From JBJXFK01 sp046155505 (lineage in GTDB: Bacteria; Planctomycetota; Phycisphaerae; UBA1845; Fen-1342), in assembly GCA_046155505.1 (NCBI GenBank), contig JBJXFK010000088.1, forward strand, positions 1 through 6,644: DNA of 6,644 nt, written 5' to 3'. The notes beneath the pieces are model-generated. The model made no database searches and was not told the DNA's origin. It worked only from the letters and a program-made list of their open reading frames with translations. A program made the translations under genes and the position numbers. Shown here in pieces: positions 3,334-6,644 of this stretch. The stretch's first letter is position 1. The number at the start of each line of letters is the position of its first letter.

Positions 3334-5430
3334 TCACCCACGCCCGTGTGTCAACTTCTTCAGCAGCGGCGTCATCACCAGCACCACCACGCCGGCGCCG
3401 ATCGACGTCACGACGAAGATCGCAAAGAAGTCGGCCTGGCCGCCGAATTTCATCGGCAAGGGCTGCCAATTTCCCTTCTCAATCTCCTCGACATAACTAG
3501 CGATGATGCCGCCGCCGAGGTTGGCGATAAAGCTCGACACAAACCAAATGCCCATCAGCAGCGACACGAACCGTGCCGGTGCTGCCTTGGTGACGTATGA
3601 CAATCCCGTCGGCGACAGGCACAACTCGCCGACCGTGTGCCAGAAGTAGGTCGCGAGGATGAAGAACATGCTCGCCTTCGCCGCACCGCCGACCGTGATC
3701 TGCCCGGCGACGACCATGAAGATGTAGCCGATGCCGAGGAAGATCAGGCCAAGGGCGATCTTCATCGGCTGGCTCGGGTTCATGCCGCGCTTGCCGAGCG
3801 AGACCCAGATCCACGCGAACAATGGCGCGAGCAGAAAGATCAGACCGGCGTTCACCGACTGGAACCACGTTGCCGGCACTTCATAGCTGCCGATCATACG
3901 GTCGGTATTGGTCTCGGTAAAAACGTTGAGCGAAGAGCCGGCCTGCTCGAACGCGATCCAGAAAAACGCGTTGAAGAACATGAACAGGAAAATCGAGATG
4001 ACCGGGCCGCGGTCCTCTTCCTCGTTTTCCAGGACGAACCAAATGACCCAGGCGAGAATACCACCCAACATGACGGTGATGATCGCCAAACTGAGCCACT
4101 GGCTCTTGCCGAGCGTGTCGACCGCCGACTGCAGAGCCGTCATCGCGCCAAAGTGATAAAACGCCGCAAACGAGGCCGCGAGGATGATGGCCAGAAACAA
4201 AAAGCCGAACGACTTGCCGTTGGCTCCCGGCACGGGCGCTTCGCCGATGCCGCCGAGCAGCGCGGGACGGCCGAGGATGTACATAAACAATCCGAGCAAC
4301 ATGCCGACCGCCGCGGCTCCGAAGCCGTAATGCCAGCCGACCTGCTCGCCGAGCGTGCCGCAAACAAACGCGCACAGGAACGCCCCGAGATTGATTCCCA
4401 TGTAGAAAATCGTGAACGCGCCGTCGCGTCGCGCGTCGCCCGGCGGATAGAGCTGTCCGACCATGACCGACACCGTCGGCTTGAAGTGGCCTGTGCCAAG
4501 GACGATCACGGCCAGCCCGAAGATAAACGTGCTCATGCCGAGTTGGCTGTGGGCGAGGCCCTCCATGCCGCTGACGCCGAGAATGATGTGGCCGAGGCTG
4601 ATGAGCACGCCGCCGACGAGCATCGAGCGATGCGTGCCGATAAGTTTGTCGGCGATGATGCCGCCGAGGATCGGGAACAGATACGCCAGGCCGGTGTACC
4701 AGCCGTAAAGCTGGCTGGCGTCGCTCTTGGACCAGTTGCGGCCCGAGTCGTGGGTGTTGATCGCGATGCGCAGCTCGAACGGCTTGGCGGTCGCGTCTTT
4801 GGCGAGTTCGCTGTCGGGTTTGATGTCGGCCGAGACGAGCGTCGGCGAATCGTTCATCGTGAAATAGGTGTGCTTGTGCTGCGGATCGGGCTTTAGCTGA
4901 ATGCGAACCGTGATGGATTTGTCGGTCGGATTGGTGATTCGGAAGCGTGCCTCGGGTTTGTCAAAATCCTTGCCGGGCTGACCGCTGAACACGAGCGATC
5001 CGCCGATGTCCGCGGCATCGACCTCCCAGGTTGGTTTTCCATCCGCGGCTGCGGACGCGGGCGCGGCTTCGCGAAGTCGCTCGATTTTCAGGTTTCCGCC
5101 GGCGGGGCGCGAGGCGGTGGCGGCGGCGTCGCTCGGTGCGGGCGCTCCGACGGCGACGATCAGTTGCCGCGCGTGGACTTCTTCGCGATCGTCGCCGGCC
5201 CCCTCGACCTTATAGACCTCGCGAATTTCGAGCGAGTTTGAGTACACGCCGGTCGGAAGCTGCTTGGCGGCGAAAACGCAAACCAGATAGAGCACGAGCA
5301 ACGCGCGCATGCCGTAGTAGCTGAATCGTTCCCACATTTCGACGCCGAAGAGCAGAAACAGGCCGACCGGATGGCCGAGCCAGGTTCGCGAGTCGGTCAG
5401 GCTTTGTCGATTGGATTCAGGTTTTTGCAT
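3334..5430 (-). CDS. POT/PTR2-family proton-coupled peptide transporter with a large TM1-TM2 insertion
   Basis: The product has 698 residues and belongs to the major facilitator superfamily, POT family (di/tripeptide:H+ symport at the inner membrane). Family signatures are clear: ExxERFxYYG at 31-40 in TM1, GTGHFKP at 312-318, FYMGINLG at 342-349, FWIAFEQ at 490-496 and GELCLSPTGL at 601-610. Many hydrophobic segments follow from residue 240 to 690. Typical bacterial POTs have about 450-500 residues; the excess is a hydrophilic stretch of roughly 55-230 between TM1 and TM2. It includes an Ala/Pro-rich linker (about 96-130) and a probably beta-rich part (RFRITNPTDKSITVRIQL), and should face outside the cytoplasm. 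I prefer the ATG at 5430. The upstream GTG at 5496 would sit inside the promoter, although the SD before 5430 is weak. The stop is TGA at 3334-3336. The substrate is inferred from the family, not shown. Confidence 0.92.
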   Translation of the reverse strand: MQKPESNRQSLTDSRTWLGHPVGLFLLFGVEMWERFSYYGMRALLVLYLVCVFAAKQLPTGVYSNSLEIREVYKVEGAGDDREEVHARQLIVAVGAPAPSDAAATASRPAGGNLKIERLREAAPASAAADGKPTWEVDAADIGGSLVFSGQPGKDFDKPEARFRITNPTDKSITVRIQLKPDPQHKHTYFTMNDSPTLVSADIKPDSELAKDATAKPFELRIAINTHDSGRNWSKSDASQLYGWYTGLAYLFPILGGIIADKLIGTHRSMLVGGVLISLGHIILGVSGMEGLAHSQLGMSTFIFGLAVIVLGTGHFKPTVSVMVGQLYPPGDARRDGAFTIFYMGINLGAFLCAFVCGTLGEQVGWHYGFGAAAVGMLLGLFMYILGRPALLGGIGEAPVPGANGKSFGFLFLAIILAASFAAFYHFGAMTALQSAVDTLGKSQWLSLAIITVMLGGILAWVIWFVLENEEEDRGPVISIFLFMFFNAFFWIAFEQAGSSLNVFTETNTDRMIGSYEVPATWFQSVNAGLIFLLAPLFAWIWVSLGKRGMNPSQPMKIALGLIFLGIGYIFMVVAGQITVGGAAKASMFFILATYFWHTVGELCLSPTGLSYVTKAAPARFVSLLMGIWFVSSFIANLGGGIIASYVEEIEKGNWQPLPMKFGGQADFFAIFVVTSIGAGVVVLVMTPLLKKLTHGRG

Positions 5431-5494
5431 GCGATTGATCCGTTCGGTTGATACGCGGAAACGAGCGATGCGGCGGTTGCGGCGAGGTTTCGGC

Positions 5495-5524
5495 ACGATG
5501 CCGAGAAGTACAGCGACTTGTCAA
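5495..5524 (-). promoter_or_regulatory. Promoter candidate of the transporter gene, with overlapping inverted repeat
   Basis: The minus strand has a perfect -35 TTGACA (5524-5519), an 18-bp spacer and a weak -10 CATCGT (5500-5495). The predicted start near 5488 leaves a leader of about 58 nt before the ATG at 5430. An inverted repeat TCGGCA-cga-TGCCGA (5490-5504) covers the -10 and could be an operator. Confidence 0.45.
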
Positions 5525-5533
5525 CGCGAACCC

Positions 5534-5591
5534 CGCGGCCAGCGCCAATTGCGGCGATAGCATACCCGCGCGGCGCGACGCGCGGCCAGCG
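5534..5591. repeat. Paired 11-bp direct repeats in the divergent promoter region
   Basis: CGCGGCCAGCG occurs exactly at 5534-5544 and again at 5581-5591, 47 bp apart. A perfect 7-bp inverted repeat CCGCGCG/CGCGCGG (5566-5572 and 5579-5585) touches the second copy. These could be regulator-binding sites between the divergent genes, but in DNA this GC-rich chance is also plausible. Confidence 0.3.
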
Positions 5592-5680
5592 GCGAGCGCG
5601 GCTTTCGCAGAGTTTTGCAAGTACGCACCCGGTGTGCGCTTCGCCTGCGACGAGCCGGCGAACGTCCGTCTGCGCCGCCG

Positions 5681-5689
5681 TGCTAGAAT
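5681..5689 (+). promoter_or_regulatory. Extended -10 promoter element of the GAF-PAS regulator
   Basis: TGCTAGAAT is an extended -10 (TGn followed by TAGAAT, five of six consensus). No -35 is evident at 5661-5666, which is typical of extended -10 promoters. Transcription would start about seven bases downstream, at the GTG start codon 5696 itself, implying a leaderless mRNA. Confidence 0.5.
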
Positions 5690-5695
5690 GGTGCC

Positions 5696-6644
5696 GTGGC
5701 ATCGCCCTCCGACCAGCTCGGTTCGATTACCAACGACGCCGTCTTGCGCGCCATCGTGGAAGGCACAGCCGCAGCCGTCGGCGAGGCGTTTTTTCAGACG
5801 CTTGTTCAACACCTCGCCGTCGCGCTCGAAGCCAAATACGCCTTCGTGGCCGAGTTCCTCGGGGCGTCCAAGGCGCGGACATTGGCCTATTGGAAAGACG
5901 GCGCGATCGCGCCCAATTTTGAATGGGACTTGCGCGGCACGCCGTGCGAGGAAGTGGTCGCGGGCGGGTTGTGTCATCATGCGGGCGGCGTGAGCGCGAG
6001 ATTCCCGCGCGACGCCGCGCTGGCGCGATTGCAAATCGAGGGCTTTCTCGGCGTGCCGCTGTGCGATGAATCGGGAGCGACGCTCGGCCATCTCGCGGTA
6101 TTTGACGATCGCGCCATGCCGATCGCACCGCAACGCGAATCGGTTTTTCGAATTTTCGCCGCGCGAGCCGCGGCGGAGCTTATGCGGCTGCGTATGGAAC
6201 GCATGCTGCACGAGAGCGAGGAGCGATTTCGCGATCTGTTCGACGAATCGCCGATCGCATACGTTCAGGAAGGATTGGATACGCGCTTCATTCGGGCGAA
6301 TCGGGCCGCGCTCCGTGCGCTGGGCATCACGCCCGAACAAGTCGAAGGCACATATGGACGCACGTTTGTGGTGGATAACCCCGAGAACCAGCGCCGCCTG
6401 CGCGAGGCGTTCGATTCAGTCTCGCGCGGCGTCGACACTGGCGGCGTCGTGCTGGAACTGCGTCGGCGTGACGACGGCAAGCCGCTCTGGATTCAGTGGT
6501 GGTCGCGGCCCGATCCGAGCGGGCAATACACGCGCACGATGTTCATCGACATCACCGAAAAGGTGCTGATCGAGCAGGAGCGTTCGCGGCTGCGCGAGCA
6601 AAACGTCTACCTGCAGGAAGAGATCAAGGCGGCCCACAACTTCG
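5696..6644 (+). CDS. GAF-PAS sensory N-terminus of a probable FhlA-type sigma54-dependent regulator, 3' end outside window
   Basis: The frame is open for 316 codons to the window edge. Residues about 22-162 form a GAF domain (KYAFVAEFLG; GTPCEEVVAGGLCHH at 81-95; EGFLGVPLCDESGATLGHLAVFDD at 115-138). Residues 174-290 form a PAS domain (EERFRDLFDESPIAYV, then FIRANRAALRALGITPEQVEGTYGR, ending with TRTMFIDITEKV). A helical linker of about 288-312 (QERSRLREQNVYLQEEIKAAHNF) follows. From memory, this linker normally precedes the AAA+ domain of FhlA-like sigma54 activators, so AAA+ and Fis-type HTH domains are expected outside the window. A histidine kinase is the alternative. An in-frame TAG at 5684-5686 makes GTG 5696 the first possible start; there is no SD, consistent with a leaderless message. 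It is divergent from the transporter gene. The ligand of the GAF/PAS domains is unknown. Confidence 0.88.
   Translation, partial: MASPSDQLGSITNDAVLRAIVEGTAAAVGEAFFQTLVQHLAVALEAKYAFVAEFLGASKARTLAYWKDGAIAPNFEWDLRGTPCEEVVAGGLCHHAGGVSARFPRDAALARLQIEGFLGVPLCDESGATLGHLAVFDDRAMPIAPQRESVFRIFAARAAAELMRLRMERMLHESEERFRDLFDESPIAYVQEGLDTRFIRANRAALRALGITPEQVEGTYGRTFVVDNPENQRRLREAFDSVSRGVDTGGVVLELRRRDDGKPLWIQWWSRPDPSGQYTRTMFIDITEKVLIEQERSRLREQNVYLQEEIKAAHNF

Noticed and set aside
3637..4896. 419-codon plus-strand open frame antisense to the transporter
   Set aside because: Composition is Arg/Glu/Asp/His-rich low complexity, the mirror of hydrophobic transmembrane codons; it has no start signal.
5431..5496. 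Upstream GTG start at 5496 for the transporter
   Set aside because: It adds 22 Arg-rich residues and overlaps the -10 of the likely promoter; the family N-terminus fits the ATG at 5430.

Overview
The window is GC-rich bacterial DNA. Four protein-coding loci are recognisable. From left to right they are a frameshifted receiver-like gene (+), a sulfatase-fold hydrolase (-), a POT-family peptide transporter (-), and the start of a GAF-PAS regulator (+) that runs off the right edge. A sulfatase-fold enzyme carrying Thr at the nucleophile position, Asn-type receiver domains, roomy intergenic spaces and heptanucleotide repeat arrays are all compatible with a Planctomycetes-like organism. That assignment is an inference from style, not a marker-gene identification.

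Layout. Positions 2-369 hold a stand-alone receiver (CheY-like) domain with Asn in place of the phosphoacceptor Asp; its reading frame is broken near 128-134. Positions 370-488 are a convergent gap holding a CATCCGT-rich element of dispersed-repeat type. Positions 489-2048 (-) encode the sulfatase-fold protein, with a membrane anchor or signal peptide and a good Shine-Dalgarno site. Positions 2049-3333 are an unusually long gap of about 1.28 kb, bounded at both ends by degenerate 7-bp tandem arrays. Inside it, on the minus strand, lies an apparently independent short transcription unit of about 310-365 nt: an AT-rich upstream stretch, a promoter, a very strong SD followed by a 10-codon Leu-rich mini-ORF, and two consecutive intrinsic terminators. 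I recognise no known RNA family or protein in it. Positions 3334-5430 (-) encode the POT transporter, which carries an unusual extracytoplasmic insertion of about 170-180 residues between TM1 and TM2. Positions 5431-5695 are a divergent promoter region. From 5696 (+) comes the N-terminal sensory half (GAF, PAS, coiled coil) of a protein that most resembles an FhlA-type sigma54-dependent activator. It probably starts leaderless, from a GTG just downstream of an extended -10 box.

Working together: the regulator and the transporter are divergent and share a 265-bp control region, so regulation of peptide uptake by the regulator is possible but unproven. The sulfatase-fold gene is co-directional with the transporter, but a 1.28-kb gap containing terminators separates them, so they are unlikely to form an operon.

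The strongest candidates for something undescribed are the short minus-strand transcription unit (2736-3135), the heptamer arrays that bracket the same gap, and the extracytoplasmic insertion in the transporter.
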